64,000 bases of DNA from Nicotiana tabacum (GCF_000715075.1 NC_134081.1:67815153-67879152); one strand, 5' to 3'. Positions 33,246 through 46,727 are shown, numbered from the stretch's first letter. The notes: generated by a model from the sequence alone, not told the origin. A program made the numbers and translations.

Positions 33246-34782
33246 TAAGTACATAATACTTCTATGACTTAATTTCTGATTTTCGTTGGTTGTGTACAAT
33301 CAGAATTATTGTGTACCTAAATTATATACATCCAGATAGAAGTATTTGAATACAAATTAGAATATGGGTGCAATCCGTGAGTACGCCATCAAGAGAGAAT
33401 CATGAGAGGGCGACCCTAGGGACATGGATCCATATCCATACGATGTACGACAACAACCTCGTGCATAACAATAGGCGCACGGCAAAGACCTCATGCCCTA
33501 ACAATAACAATATCATCACAACTACATGACAAGGACCTCATGCCAAATCAATATCATTACAATCACACGACAAAGACCTCGTGCCCCAATATCATCACAA
33601 TAGCACATCAATGACCTCGTGCCACACCTCTGTCCTTATTCAAAAATCATATGCAGTGATGTATGCATATGATTGGGAAAATAAGCATATACGATGCACG
33701 TGGACTGAGAAATAACCATGCATGGATGTGTTTATGTATACAAAGGAAGATCCCTAAGTAGGACGTATGCCTATATGTTGGGCCACGATCCAAACTTGTA
33801 ATACGTCACCCACATGATCATCACGTCCCAAATAAGCATCTAAAGTCATTTCATAGTCTCTAACGTGGGTAAGAAAACTCAAGTAGTCATAATTCAATAA
33901 AAGACATAGCACAAGAATAACAAGTACGAGTGTGTGTTCATAAAATACGTGTGACTACGTCTAAGAAAGTGTAACAATGACCCCAAGAATAGTTCGTCAT
34001 GCTCAAAATAAGGTACTATTAACCTCACATTAGCTCTAGTATAGTTTATCGTGCTCACGTAGCCAATCAATTGAATAACACATAGAATCAAGTAGAAAAT
34101 AGAACCAAATAAGGAATAGAGAAATTTAGAATCTACCCGGAATATGAATACCCATGGCACATGTATATACGCTCGTCTACTCATATATACATCACTCCCG
34201 CATGTAGAAAACAACATCAATTAGTAGGAAAAATTCCCTCAATCAAAGCTAGGTAAGACACTTACCTCAATAAGCCCAAATCAATCCTCTAAAATAGTCT
34301 TTCCTTTAAAAATCACCTCGGTCCGTCTCAAATCTAGCCAAAAAAACTCAATAACATCAAACAACGCTATAGCAATCAATTCCAAATAATAAAGTTTCAA
34401 TCTATACCCAATTCTCGAAAAGTCAACAAAAGATAAATTCAGACCCACACGGTCAAAACTCAAGTCAAGGGGTAGATTCCGACTATCCATAACCCTACGA
34501 GTCCAAATATGTCATTAGATTCCAAAATCGACCCTCAAATCCCCAATTTTTATTTTCCAAAATATAGTCAACCTCCCCCCCCCCCAAAATATTCTCTTCC
34601 AAATTGCATAATCTAGGTATAATAATCCATGGAGAGACAAGATATAATATCAAAATCAAGTAAAATTTATTTACCCTCTTTTCCTGTGTAAAAATCCTCT
34701 TCAAATATTCTCCATCCCCAAGTCTAAGGCCTCAAAATATGAGAAAATGGGACTAAGTCTCGAAATACACAACTTATATCCA

Positions 34783-35092
34783 TATGTCGCATTTGCGACC
34801 AGTCGCAAAAGTAATCTCAGGATTGCAAATGTGAGACCCAACTGACCCGGCAAATGTAGCAATTGCGACCAAACACTTCGCAAATGAAAAGTCCCCCAAC
34901 CTGCTAGTTGCAAAAGCGACACCCAAATCTCGCAAAAGCGATTCAACTCCTCAGAAATCCATAGTCGCAATTGCGACTCATATCGTCGCAAATGTGAGGT
35001 CCTCCTAGCTTAACCAGGTCGCAAAAGCGACAAAACTCTCGCAAATACGATGGTCGCATTTGCGACCCACTCACCCCAAATGCGATGAACCA
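34783..35092 (-). promoter_or_regulatory. CpG-word island in LTR B (GTCGCA-TGCGAC palindromes)
   Basis: Contains the perfect palindrome GTCGCAATTGCGAC (34964-34977), two copies of GTCGCATTTGCGAC (34786-34799 and 35053-35066) and GTCGCAAAAGCGAC. Half words GTCGCA, TGCGAC and TCGCAAAT recur about every 20-30 bp. On the minus strand a TATA-like GATATAAG follows immediately (about 34771-34778). Confidence 0.7.
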
Positions 35093-35761
35093 GAACCAGC
35101 AATACAAAACCATCTAAAGTGATCCGAAACCACCCCGAATCTCACCCAAGGCCTCAGGGAGCCCGTCCAAGCATACCAAAAAGTATATAAACCTCATACG
35201 AATTTTCTTGTAAGCTCAAAACGTCAAAATAACATTCATTACCAAGAATCAAGCACCAAAACTCATCATGCGAACCTTCAATTTCAAGAACTTCAAATAT
35301 TCACAACCAAGTGTCCGATTTATATCAAATCAACTTGGAATGAAACCAAACTTTGCACACAAGTTTTAAATGACAAAACGGACATATTCCAAGTCCCAGA
35401 ATAACAATACAAATCTGATAGCCTCAACCTTCAAAGTGTCAACTTTCGGGCAAAAGTGCCAAATCATCCTAAAAACCCTAAATCCAAATCCGGACATGCG
35501 CCTAAATCAAAAATCACCATGCGAACCTATTGGAACCATCAAAATACGAATCTGAGGTCATTTAATCAAAAGTCAAACCTTGGTCAACTCTTCCAACTTA
35601 AAGCTTTCAAATTGAGGATAAATCTATCAAATCAATCCCGAAATTCTCGAAAATCAAAACCAACCATACACGCAAGTCATAATACACAATATGAAGTCAC
35701 TCGAATTCTCAAATCATAAAATGAAATGCTATAACTAAAAACAGCCAATGGAGTCGTTACA

Positions 35762-35772
35762 TTCTCCCCCAC
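35762..35772 (-). other. Polypurine tract of family B element
   Basis: TTCTCCCCCAC on the + strand (GTGGGGGAGAA reversed), directly abutting the LTR end. The next 40 bp (TATGTTCGTCCTCGAACG) match the equivalent place in the chromovirus at 11100-11130. Confidence 0.75.
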
Positions 35773-38700
35773 TTAAACATATGTTCGTCCTCGAACGTGC
35801 CAAGAGTCGTTTCAAACCATCAAATCACTGTATAAGATTGCCATACACATACCCATGGGTGATCTCATGCCATCTCACTCCATAAAAGTTCATACACAAT
35901 TCGACTAAAGATTCTTCCTTCGACCTTAGTCCACCAGGCTTAGAACTAAATTTCAACATCCAAAATCCTTTATAAGATCTGATCCTTGTAGATATATACT
36001 GTACTAGTCCCCACAAGACACATCAAGTGATAAAAATAATCCCAAGATGTAACCATACGATGTACCGCATAATCCATATACTCATAGCATTATCTTCCAA
36101 CCACGATAGTTGTTCATCACCAAACCTGATACCTGTAATATACTTCATATCAGATAAAATCCTCATTCTAAACATTCGTAGCACTGCAATGAAGAGAGAA
36201 ACATGTTGTAACTCATAACGACCCATGAAGTTAACAAGTTGTGGAGTTCTTGCGCCCGACAAGAATCGTGGCTAATTTCTAAGCTGACTAATGATATTCT
36301 TCTACAAACATATTTTATCTCATTCTAATTGCACTAATTCCAGGTCTAATAACCTCATCTCACCCAATACAAGCTGCTCGACTGACAGGCCACACCAAAT
36401 GCCACCTAAAGTCGCATATGATGCAATATGTGCATCCAACAAGCAACAACTCGAATATAACTAAAGATGGAAGGAGAACCAAATAAGAAAATTGTCCAAC
36501 AAGTTCGATAATTACAACCACGAAAGCACCATTTTATGAATCCATCCCATAATGGAAAAGCAAAAGACACAGAATAAGCACATATAATCATATCCCAACA
36601 TAACTTCGTTGCACGTGTAATCTGATCTAAACGTACTGGTCCACATGGAATGCCCATCGAGCGATAATGCTCACAATCAACAAACACATATGTATCAACA
36701 ACGAAATATATGAGATGCATGACCAAAACCATGGAGAAACGAGTAGCAGAATATACCATACACACGAAAACCATGACCAAGGCGCAATAAGTAATTCAAC
36801 ACCCTAAGAGTCATCTCCCTCGAATCTGCCACAAGGCCTAAGCATAACCACATCATGCGTGTAAATAGTCAAGCAGTCTCACAACCCATCGTAGCATAAG
36901 AGAGTAGCGCTTTAAATAAATTAGGGCGTGTATAACATCCATTTTTCCCTATAGACCCACAATAAATTCTGCGCAAGAGTAAGCAAGCCTGATCCAGTGT
37001 AGAATACACATTCTCATTAGGCCTACCAATGAGTCCCAAAACAATTCAGATCATCCCATAATAGGTAAATAACCTTCCAAAAATCCATAGTGACCCAACC
37101 ACAAGACATACAATCAGTCGTCCCAACTCTTAACACACTTTCATGGTCCGCAACCAAGGAACAGTCTGCCTCTGAGAACAACCAGTCTCTAAACCTCAAG
37201 AATACAAAAATGTCCATACCTGATCTCCGACTCTCCCACTCAAATGACTGGAACATCACTCATACACAATCACCTTGCGAGAAATACTTTCATAAATCTT
37301 TTGCTGCATGTAGAAAAAATCTGAACATCAGCTGTACAATCAGACGATTACTGTAATACTAGTCAAGCATCTATAAATTAATACACAATGTGCCTTCCAC
37401 AACACACACTCTTCCTAAGCGATACAAGATGTTGCTAGCTTCCTCTGAAACATCTAAAATCTCCCATGTTGTCTAAAACTCCTGACCTTTCTTCTGAAAT
37501 AAACTGCAACCTTGTCCATACAATCCTAGTGTTTCATAACTCACTACATCTACCATGCTATAATATGGAAATACGGGAATCTCATCATCAAATTTGAATC
37601 ACGAGTAGGATTAATTTTCATCAACCAGAAACCTTTCATTTAAAATCTCCCATGTTGGCGAGCATAATTATGCATGTTGTGATGCAACAAACTCCCATGC
37701 CCATAGAAGACATCAACCTCAAGCCTTGGTCAAAACCATCGTGAGTTCTTCAAAACCCACTAGCATACAGCCAAGCCATCAGAATTGGATCTATCCCAAT
37801 CAACCAATTCACGCAGACTATTAATCCCAAAAGTAGCTCAAATCGAAATGCTCGCCCTGAAGAGGCCTTCTGCGAATCCACAGTTGTCTTTTTCATCTCC
37901 CTAATACAACAACGTAGAATTAATGATCTTATAGAAATACTGCAAGTCTTTGCACTATCCAAGGAAAATCTCAAATCCGTTGCCACATAATAAAATTATG
38001 CAAATCCTCGAGATACCATATATGAATCATGAACCCACTACAACCATCCTCGAGAGACACTCACTCCGGCCAAGTCCCGAATACATAGCCAAATATGCTG
38101 AACAACCAACACTTTGCTAGCGCATGCATACCATGAAAGGAACAATCGAATAGTTCATTCCATATGCACACTACATCCACAAAGTAATAACAAACCTGAA
38201 TCATACCAAGATTTTCATATACCCCTAAAATATAGTACATCATGCATCTAGCAAATCCCATGCTCGAATCATCCTCGGAGTCATCCTCATCAATTCATAA
38301 CTAATCGACAAGCATATCATAGTCCAAGAACTATAATAACATAGGCCCATATGACCTAATCGTTGATAGTAAACTCTATCACTTGGATCGAAGCCACAAA
38401 GCACATTATCTGCTAATCCACCATAATTTTCCTTCATGATCTCACACTGCCATCCACATGCATCTTCTCATAGGCTTATGCAGTACTAGTCATCACGCCT
38501 TCCAAATCATCCACCAAGTGCATACTCATTCTCGTGACACTAGTGCGAACCTCCTCAAACGATCCAAAATATTATCATAGCACACACATCTCACTGGATA
38601 GAAGAAAAACTCTTCATAGAAACCTCATAAGGATCACACAGTCTCACACTTCCTCGCATGAGATAACCCACCTATATATCCTTCAAAGGACATCTCTCTA

Positions 38701-38870
38701 TGACCCTACCATATTCATAACCACTATGTAATCAATTAATCCTCCCAAGTTTGTACTCACTAACCATATACAAGAATTCTCTTCATCTAACAAATGAATA
38801 ACTGAAGGATTAACCAACACATTCACATCTAAGACTAGACAACACATCGAGACGATAATCAGGCATCCAT
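35762..38870 (-). mobile_element. Non-coding body of a non-autonomous chromovirus derivative
   Basis: About 3.1 kb between the polypurine tract of LTR B and the next LTR. The first 40-50 bp resemble the 3' end of the chromovirus pol gene; after that no Gag, protease, RT, RNase H or integrase motif appears in any frame. Open frames are short (up to 124 codons at 36406-36780, minus) and overlap on both strands without motifs. This is what a non-autonomous relative would look like, keeping LTR and priming signals and relying on another element's enzymes. Its right-hand border and 5' LTR are not certain. Confidence 0.5.
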
Positions 38871-39468
38871 AGCCCCTCGGTCGCATCCCAAATCGGAGGG
38901 GCATGATGGGCACTCGGGCCTACCTCACCGAGCACCAACATAACGTGCATCCATAACCATGCTATCATGCGTAAATGGGACACCATGGGATAATATGATT
39001 AAAATATGAAAGATCAATCGACAAAGGATGACCCACAATAATATAAAAGCTTATATACGTGAGAAGGACCTAACAGGCTGCCATGACCATCAATACACAT
39101 AACATCTGTCTACAAACCTCTAAGGAGTACATAAACATCATAAGGTCGGGACAGGGCCCCGCCATACCCAACTATGTACATATATGCAACCATCATACCT
39201 ACCAACTCACTAGACAGCTCCGGAATAAAGGAGTGTGACAACCTTCAGCTGAGTTGGTCACCTATTGTGAAGTATCGTCTGAATCTCTATCTATATCTGT
39301 GTGAATGAAACGCAGCGCCCCAACAAGGGGTCGTCAGTATGAAAGATGTACTGAATATGTAAGGCAGGTAAAGCATATAAATAGAAGATGAAATATGAAA
39401 GAAGAGTACAGAAGTCAACCTAAAACTCATAACAAGACTCTAAGGGCATACACTATCACAATCATAGA

Positions 39469-39469
39469 G

Positions 39470-39527
<58 letters not shown>
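39469..39527. repeat. (TA)n-(CA)n compound microsatellite
   Basis: About 22 bp of TA repeats followed by about 36 bp of CA repeats. Confidence 0.97.
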
Positions 39528-39529
<2 letters not shown>

Positions 39530-39609
39530 GCATATCTGTAAGAATCAAGGCACTCGACCGGGCCATATAATATAGTATCGAGCTACTCTTTGGGGAAAAT
39601 CATGTCATA

Positions 39610-39790
39610 TCATAACATACCCGGCCTCGAAGAGGACTCGGTCGTACCCGGACTTTAAAAGGATTTGGTAATATCTCAAAACATACCCGGCCTTAAAGAA
39701 GACTCAGTCATACCCGGCCACAAAGGGCTCGATAATACCTAATTGATTAGTGGTTGCACAATAGGTGTCATACCCAACCGATTATAGCGC
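39610..39790. repeat. Degenerate CATACCCGGCC array within LTR D
   Basis: Four or more units of 30-60 bp with CATACCCGGCC and GACTCGGTC or variants. Possible hairpins CCGG. No known function. Confidence 0.6.
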
Positions 39791-40567
39791 GGCTCGGTAG
39801 ATTAAAGCAGATACATCTATATAAGTGCAATACAAGCAATGACTCTGAAGGGCCTTATGGATCTGATAGGAGTGACTCAAGGTTATTATCCTCCAACTAT
39901 CGTTATGTAACTGTGTATGTATCAATTATTCGAGAGTCAACAAGGATCATAAGAAGATATAAGATTCAAAGGCTATAAAGGCGGGAAGTGATCCCCACAA
40001 AGAACAATAAGTGTCATGAACTATAATAATATGAAATAATGAGGTTCACAAGCTTTAATCTTGAGAATATAGTTCCTTTTGAAGTAACGATGTTATAATT
40101 ACATTCTTTGTAGATCATGCCAGAAGAAGGAAAGAGTGAGCCTTAACATACCTTTTTTCATTTACTTAACGACTCAACGTATATATTCTTGAAGACTTCA
40201 ATCTACATTAAGACACTAAACTTGTAGTTAATGTCATAGAAGGACTTACAAACATGCTTCTAAGCTAGTAGGTCACTTATAGAAAATCGAACAGCATTTT
40301 TCCTATAAAATTTCACTTCCATCCAACTCATACCAGCACCAAAATAATAGGAACAACATCAACAATAACATATCCAAGATACTACATAATGAACCAGTCG
40401 AAACCTAGCTCAAAAACCTTTTAAAACAGTCCAATATGCACTAACACCTCAAGCTTCACTTTCAATTTATAGTTTCATATGTTTGTTTCATCAATTCACT
40501 TAATAAACATATAGATAAGCATAATAACATAAACCATATAATTATCAATTCATTTTCCCCAATTTCA

Positions 40568-40735
<168 letters not shown>

Positions 40736-42007
40736 CATCCATCAATGCTATTTGGCATGCAACCCGTTCAAATCATAATATTACTAATCAATTGATGCGG
40801 CGTTCAACCCATTTCAATCATAAGACCATCAATAATCGATAGCCAATACTCGCACACATTGTCCCTATGCCATATTCCTCAATATTTCGACAGCATCCAA
40901 CTCTTTAACTCCTGCATATGATATGAAATAATGTAATAAAAGGGAACCGGACATGACAATAAGAATACGGATAAAAAGCTCATATGTCTAAAAGATGACT
41001 ATGGAAAATCATATAGCTTAATTTATTACAATGGCTCAATAAGCTATATAGCATATTCTAGCTTATTCATGTTATTTATCATGAGCCAATTAGGCCATAG
41101 AATCTCCAAAATCATGGAGCAATTAAGACAAGTGTATGTATATGGATTTATAATAAAGCTCAACAAGGCAAAATAATCTTTCATATTAAATCATCAAGTC
41201 ATAACCCTAGGCATGCTCCTAAGTTATGAATATAAATTATCACATAGTCATAGAATCAATTAAATATGTATAACAACTTCACATAATCCAACAAAGTACA
41301 ATTCAAGTCAACAATATTGGATATAGTTAAGATCTAGCTACGCATATAAGCTCATCGCCTCGCATACAAGTGGCTCGTAAATCATGAATCAAGTAGCTAA
41401 TAGATTACCTATGTAAAGAAATCTCTGTTACAAGGATAGACAAGAGACTTACCTCTACCTGGTAAGCTAAAATCAAGCAACAATCACCTACAGTCCAAAT
41501 CCAACTCCAGACAACTCGCATATAGTCAAATACAACTCAATGACGTCAAATAAAACATAGGAAACAACTCCAAACAATAATGTTTTGATCTTTAATCAAA
41601 TTTTCAAAAGTCAACAAAAGTCAACCTAGGCCTACATGGTTAAAACCACAAGTCAAGGGGTACATTCTGGCTACCCATAACCCCACAAGTTCAAATATGT
41701 GATTAGATTCCCAAACCGAGTCCAAATCGACCCTCAAATCCCCAAAATACATGCTCTTTAATGGTAGACACATACATCCTCTTAAATGGTAGACAAAACC
41801 CCCAAATTTTACCTTACAATTCCAAGTTTTACGTGTAAAAATCTATGAGGAATTAAGATATAAAGCAAAATTCAAGTGAAAACTACTTACCTCTAATGTA
41901 GTAGTAAAATTGTTCTTCAAATTCTCCTCATCTCGAGGTTTAGAGCTCAAAATATGAAATGATGGGCAAAAGTCCAAAAATATAATACTTAAAAATCTGC
42001 TCCAGGT

Positions 42008-42322
42008 AAACCCTTCGCGATCGCGGCTGTCCCCTCGCAATCGCGAAGGCCAAACAACCTCCAGCCCCCAGTTACACTTCGCGAACGCGAAGCCTTCAGC
42101 ATGAACGCGATTCACCTGCTACCAACTCTACGCGAACACGTCACTTTGACCGCGAACATGGAGCACCAAGCCCTAGCCAAACTCCATTGCTTCACGAATG
42201 CGAACCCAATCTTGCAAACGCGGTACTCCTGATCATGACACTACACGAACACGAACTGTAGGTCGCAAACGCACTTAACAAAACCCCTCTGCCTCAATTA
42301 CCTTCCGTGATTGCGATGAACC
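42008..42322 (-). promoter_or_regulatory. CpG-word island in LTR D
   Basis: CTTCGCGATCGCGG, CAATCGCGAAGG, TTCGCGAACGCGAAG and GAACGCGATTC recur roughly every 25 bp. The minus-strand TATA-like TTATATTTTT (about 41978) follows. Confidence 0.65.
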
Positions 42323-42978
42323 ACTGACACGAGCAACTTCAACAGTTCCTAACTTCACTAAAATAATCCGAAACCACCCCGAATCATACCTAAACCCCTC
42401 GGGATCCCGTCCAAACCTGCCAACAAGTCCATATACATAATTCAAACTTATCCAAAGGCTCAAAATAATATAAATAACATCAAAACCAAGAATCTAAGAC
42501 CAAATCATTTTCTTAACTTTCAAACATTCAGACTTTGCCGAACTCATTCGAATCACACTTAGACATATAGGATCGCAACTAGTCTTTGCACATAACCAAT
42601 CAACTAAATGAATCTATCCAAAGTCCTAGAACGTATCCAAGCCGATAACAATAAAGTCAACTCCCGGTCAAATTTATGAACTCTTCTAGGAACCTCCGGA
42701 TCCAAATCCGAACATACTCCCAAGTCCAAAATCACCATACGAACCTATTAAAACCTTCAAATCCCGATTCCGTGGTTGTTTATTCAAAATTCAAATATTG
42801 GTCAACTCTTCCAACTTAAGGCTTCCGAATTGAGAATTATTTTTTCAAATCAACTCCGAACCTCTAGTAAATGAAACCCAACCATACACGCAAGTCATAA
42901 TGCATCAAATAAAACTACTCAAAGTCTCAAACCGCCGAACGAAATGGTAAAGTTCAAAACGACGGGTCGAATTGTTAT

Positions 42979-43655
42979 AAAACTTATTTAGATTCTTGTG
43001 TACACAGTATATTAGTGTAAGCTGACATCAAGTAGAATGAAGGTTTAGCACCAGTTCCATATGTCTGATCAAGTTGGGCTAGGTTTAAATATGACAAAAG
43101 GTAAATTCAACCATGCTAACAGTGAATTAAAAACCAGGGTAATTCATCCACTTAATACATTAACTCGGTCAGCTCACCTGAACCATTATTCTAGAAGAAC
43201 CATATGTGATGGAAGTTTATATCACTGAACAACTACTAAGTCTCAATCCTCAATCAGGATAGGATTGTCTATATGGATTCTCACTAACCATGCCGCTTCA
43301 TGATCCATTAATAATAATAATAATAACAACAACAATAATAATTACTTTATATTTTCAATGGCATATAAAATCTCATATAGGACTAAAAGATGCATAAAAT
43401 ATATAAGAACTGGAGAAAACACACTAACGTGACTAAAACATAGTTCCAACAAGTGCATCCAAAAATTATTTCACGATATAACCAAACTATCTCAAGCAAC
43501 TTTCTCTCATTTATCTTTAATGTGTGCTACTTACGCCTTCGGTCCAATGTATTCATTTTTTTTTATAAAGTAATCGAATCTAATCATATCTTGCATGTGC
43601 ATAGTGATACTCATTTTGTGGACACGTAGGACTTTAGCTGCTATATAGAATTAGC

Positions 43656-43712
<57 letters not shown>

Positions 43713-44606
43713 TATTTTTTCATTTCAGCTTGTCCGTGCGTAACATCTTGAGATATTATATTATTCTCCTAGAACATCGAGCCTAATCTCTGAACTATTT
43801 GCATTTAGACACTACAATCCCGTCTAATCTCACTCAATTTCACTCTTCTCACGAAAGTTTGTAGCATGCTTCTTATATATTTTATAATATCAGATCATGT
43901 AAGAAAAATCAGAATGCCATAGAAAAATCACATTTGAAGTAAGCAGTTACGAATTCAAGGCTAGAAAACTTAAAATCAAATTGAGCTAGCCAGCGCATTA
44001 ACTGGTGCTCGAGTGCATAATTCCAAGTAATGTCTTCAAGCATGAGCATAAAGCATAGCAATTTTAGGATCATATCCAGCATGTGCGAAGAATAGAAGGT
44101 ACGCCCAACTCCCATTTCATGAGACACAACTTTACCATGGCATGGAGTGTAAAAGTTTAGTTTGAACTGAATCCAATTTGAAGTACAAGAAGGAAATATT
44201 TGGCAAAAGTCAAAAAAGCTAGTTTAAAAGGAAACATCTTACTTCAAAATGAGCTGGTAAACAAATTGAATTTTTTTTTGAAGCCTAAAATCAAGGGAAA
44301 GTATTAGTTAACAGAACACAGATTTTTCAGAAGGATGCAGCCCTCTACTAATTGCCTATGACTAGATCCATAAATGTTGTTGATGTTCAAGTGATCCACC
44401 ATTTAGCTGGAGGCTCTAGATAATTCACTCTTGTTAGTTGCTTGAACAATTGGCTCGGTCACTGTAATCCTCTCTTCACTTCAATGAAATATGCCAAGTT
44501 ATAAGGGCAAGTGATGAATAGGATAAGAAACAAGCAGACCATTGATAAACAGCATTAAATTTGTTTGTTCGGAGCACTTTGACTGAATTTCGTCGGTGGT
44601 TAAGGG
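42979..44606. other. Non-coding, only simple repeats
   Basis: AT-rich, no recognisable gene or transposon end. Holds (TAA/CAA)n at 43308-43340 and (TA)n at 43657-43706. The frame at 43909-44127 (minus) has no motif. The copia element inserted at its right end, at GGTTAAGGG. Confidence 0.5.
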
Positions 44607-45095
44607 TGTTGGGAAAAATAATATCACACCCAAGAATAATATCCACGATAAATAATAATGACACAAGAGAGTAACAAGAGAGTAACAATGACACAAAATC
44701 TTTTAATGGGGTCAAATACAATATCCGAAAGGAGCAATATAATACCACTATAATATTACAATTTTGTAGTGTCAAAAGACTACTACGACTCAAAAGAAAT
44801 AATACTCTTTATTTTAAATATATCATCATAATATTACTTCCACTTTATTTTCTTTCACATCTCTAATACTTCTCTCTTATTTTTTGTGTGTTTGAGATGA
44901 AACTAAATGGCTCTATTTATAAGGGAAGGATTCGTCCAATTCAGCCAATCAAATTTGACTTTTGCAATTGCAAAATGCAAATTGCTTACAACTTGTTTCA
45001 AGGAAGTCAGGCGCCCACCTTGGCAACTTTTTTCAGCCGCCCAACTTGCTACCTTTTTCCATCTTTTCTTTATTTCCTTTTAGATTAGTCCCACA
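44607..45095 (-). repeat. 3' LTR of copia element
   Basis: 489 bp, TGTTGGG to CCCACA on the + strand (TGTGGGAC...CCCAACA reversed). A TATA-like TATAAATAGAGCC lies on the minus strand near 44909-44921. Confidence 0.93.
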
Positions 45096-45107
45096 AATCT
45101 CCCCCTT
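45096..45107 (-). other. Polypurine tract of copia element
   Basis: AAGGGGGAGATT on the minus strand, directly before the LTR start TGTGGGAC. Confidence 0.88.
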
Positions 45108-45111
45108 AATT

Positions 45112-46215
45112 TTAAATTTTCTTGGTCATTTCAAGTCTTGATCTCAATCTCTGAAAATCTTCAAACTTGAGAGGCTTTGTGAAGATATCTACAACTTGAT
45201 CATGAGATTTCACATATTTGAGTTCTACATTTTTATTGGCAATACATTCTCTAATGAAGTGATACCTTGTGTCTATATACTTGCTACGATCATGATACAC
45301 CGGATTCTTTATGAGTGCATGTGCGGATTTGTTGTCACTACAAATCTCTGTAGCTTCAATTTGTGGTAAATTGAGCTCCTTCAACAATCTTCTCAGCCAA
45401 ATAGCATGACAGGTACAAGATGTTGCTACTACATATTCAGATTCACAAGTCGAGAGAGTAACAGTTGATTGTTTCTTTGAACTCCAAAAAATAACACAAT
45501 CACCCAAGAAAAATACAAAACCAGTTGTGCTTTTTCTATCATCAATATATCCTGCATAATCACTATCACAATATTCCATAAGGTTGAAATCATTAGAAGA
45601 AGAATAAAATAACCCAAAGTCAATCGTTTCTTTTAGGTAACGAAGAATTCTTCTAGTGACTTTCAAATGAGTGGAGGTAGGACCTTCCATAAAGCGGCTT
45701 ACTACTCCAACTGCAAAGAGTATATCTGGCCCGGTACAAGTCAAGTACCTCAAACTTCCCACAAGACTTTTAAAAAATGTGGGATCCACTTTTTCTCCTT
45801 CATCAAACTTGGACAATTTTATCCCACTCTCCATCGGTATGTTTACGAGGTTGCAATCGAGCATGTTGAACTTCTTCAATATCTTTTTTGTATAGCTTTC
45901 TTGAGAGATAAAAATTCCATCCTCCATCTGCTTTACTTCTAGGCCCAGGTAATATGACATAAGCCCTACATCTGTCATCTCGAACTCACAGGATATATCT
46001 TTATTAAAAGCTTCAAACAAACTTGGGTTATTACCCATGAAAATAAGATCATCAACATATAGACAAACAAGCAAGATATCTCCATTAGTATGAACTTTAA
46101 GATAAAGAGCATATTCATGGAGACTACGAGTAAACCCATTGTCTTGAAAATACTTGTCAATGCAACTATTCCATGCTCGTGGGGCTTGCTTTAATCCATA
46201 TAAAGTTTTTTCAAC
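45112..46215 (-). pseudogene. Copia RT C-terminal half and RNase H
   Basis: An open frame of 320 codons (46074-45112) with the catalytic CLYVDDLIFMGN (YVDD at 46048-46059), SYYLGLEVKQMEDGIFISQE and SLRYLTCTGPDILFAVGVVS. RNase H follows with YCDSDYAGYIDDRKSTTGFV, STCESEYVVATSCTCHAIWL, ICSDNKSAHALIKNPVYHDR and YIDTRYHFIRECI. It ends with a natural stop at 45112-45114, just before the polypurine tract. Catalytic acids in both domains appear intact. A frameshift near 46205 ([13 protein letters not shown] region) separates it from the RT start. The true protein start is in Gag; the methionine at 46074 is internal. Confidence 0.9.
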
Positions 46216-46727
46216 CGCAACACTTTATCTTTATGGTTTTTGACCACAAAGCCCAATAGTTGTTCAACATAGACTTCTTCTTCAAGATAGCCATTCAAAA
46301 AGGCTGACTTGACATCTAGTTAATGGATCTTCCACTTCATTTGCGCAGCCAAAAAGATCAGCAAACGAATCGTCTTTATGCGGGCAACAGGTACATAGAC
46401 TTATTTATAGTCAATGCCTTGCCTTTGCTTGTAGCCTTTAACCACAAGTCGTGCAGTGTATCTCTCCACATCTCCATCAATATTTTTCTTTGTCTTGTAT
46501 ACACATTTTACTCTAATTGCTCGATGACCCTTGGGAAGAGTTATTAACTCCCAAGTGTTATTCTTCTCTATTGACTCGATCTCTTCCTCCATGGATTGTC
46601 TCCACCTTTTGTTTGTAACAACTTCATCAAAGTTTATTGGTTCACTGTCAGCAAAGAGATAATATAAAAAATCAAAATTAGTAACTTCTTCTGTGTCCTC
46701 ATAGAGCTCTTGAATACTCTTTGTCCT
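46216..46727 (-). pseudogene. Copia RT N-terminal half
   Basis: Minus-strand frames read MEEEIESIEKNNTWELITLP, IRVKCVYKTKKNIDGDVERY and ARLVVKGYKQRQGIDYK, then [20 protein letters not shown], the copia RT fingers. Stops near 46398 and 46320 interrupt it. This block normally follows integrase without a break. Confidence 0.85.

Larger units (their letters stand above)
30360..33641. repeat. 3.3-kb tandem duplication, copy 2
   Basis: Same content as 27046-30338, after a 21-bp joining segment (30339-30359) absent elsewhere. Copy 2 runs on into the rest of LTR B, so this is the end attached to the original sequence. Confidence 0.92.
30627..35761 (-). mobile_element. Family B chromovirus 3' LTR with nested insertions
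   Basis: Opens TGTCATGACCC at 30627 and ends GTCGTTACA at 35761, followed at once by a polypurine tract, so it is the 3' LTR of a reverse-oriented element with its body to the right. After removing the solo LTR and the MITE, about 3.06 kb of LTR remains, close to the 3.0 kb of the 8.1-19.2 kb chromovirus. It holds a donor-like GTAAGT on the minus strand (34260-34265), an island of GTCGCA/TGCGAC palindromes (34783-35092) and the conserved block near 35130-35165. No genes; short frames at 33894-34991 are LTR sequence. Confidence 0.75.

Noticed and set aside
36406..36780. 124-codon minus frame in the family B body
   Set aside because: Cys/Val/Phe-rich with no motif and competing frames on both strands; no Gag or Pol resemblance.
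35762..39236. Interpreting LTR B and LTR D as the two LTRs of one element
   Set aside because: No primer site beside LTR D, and the CpG words and outer LTR sequence differ.
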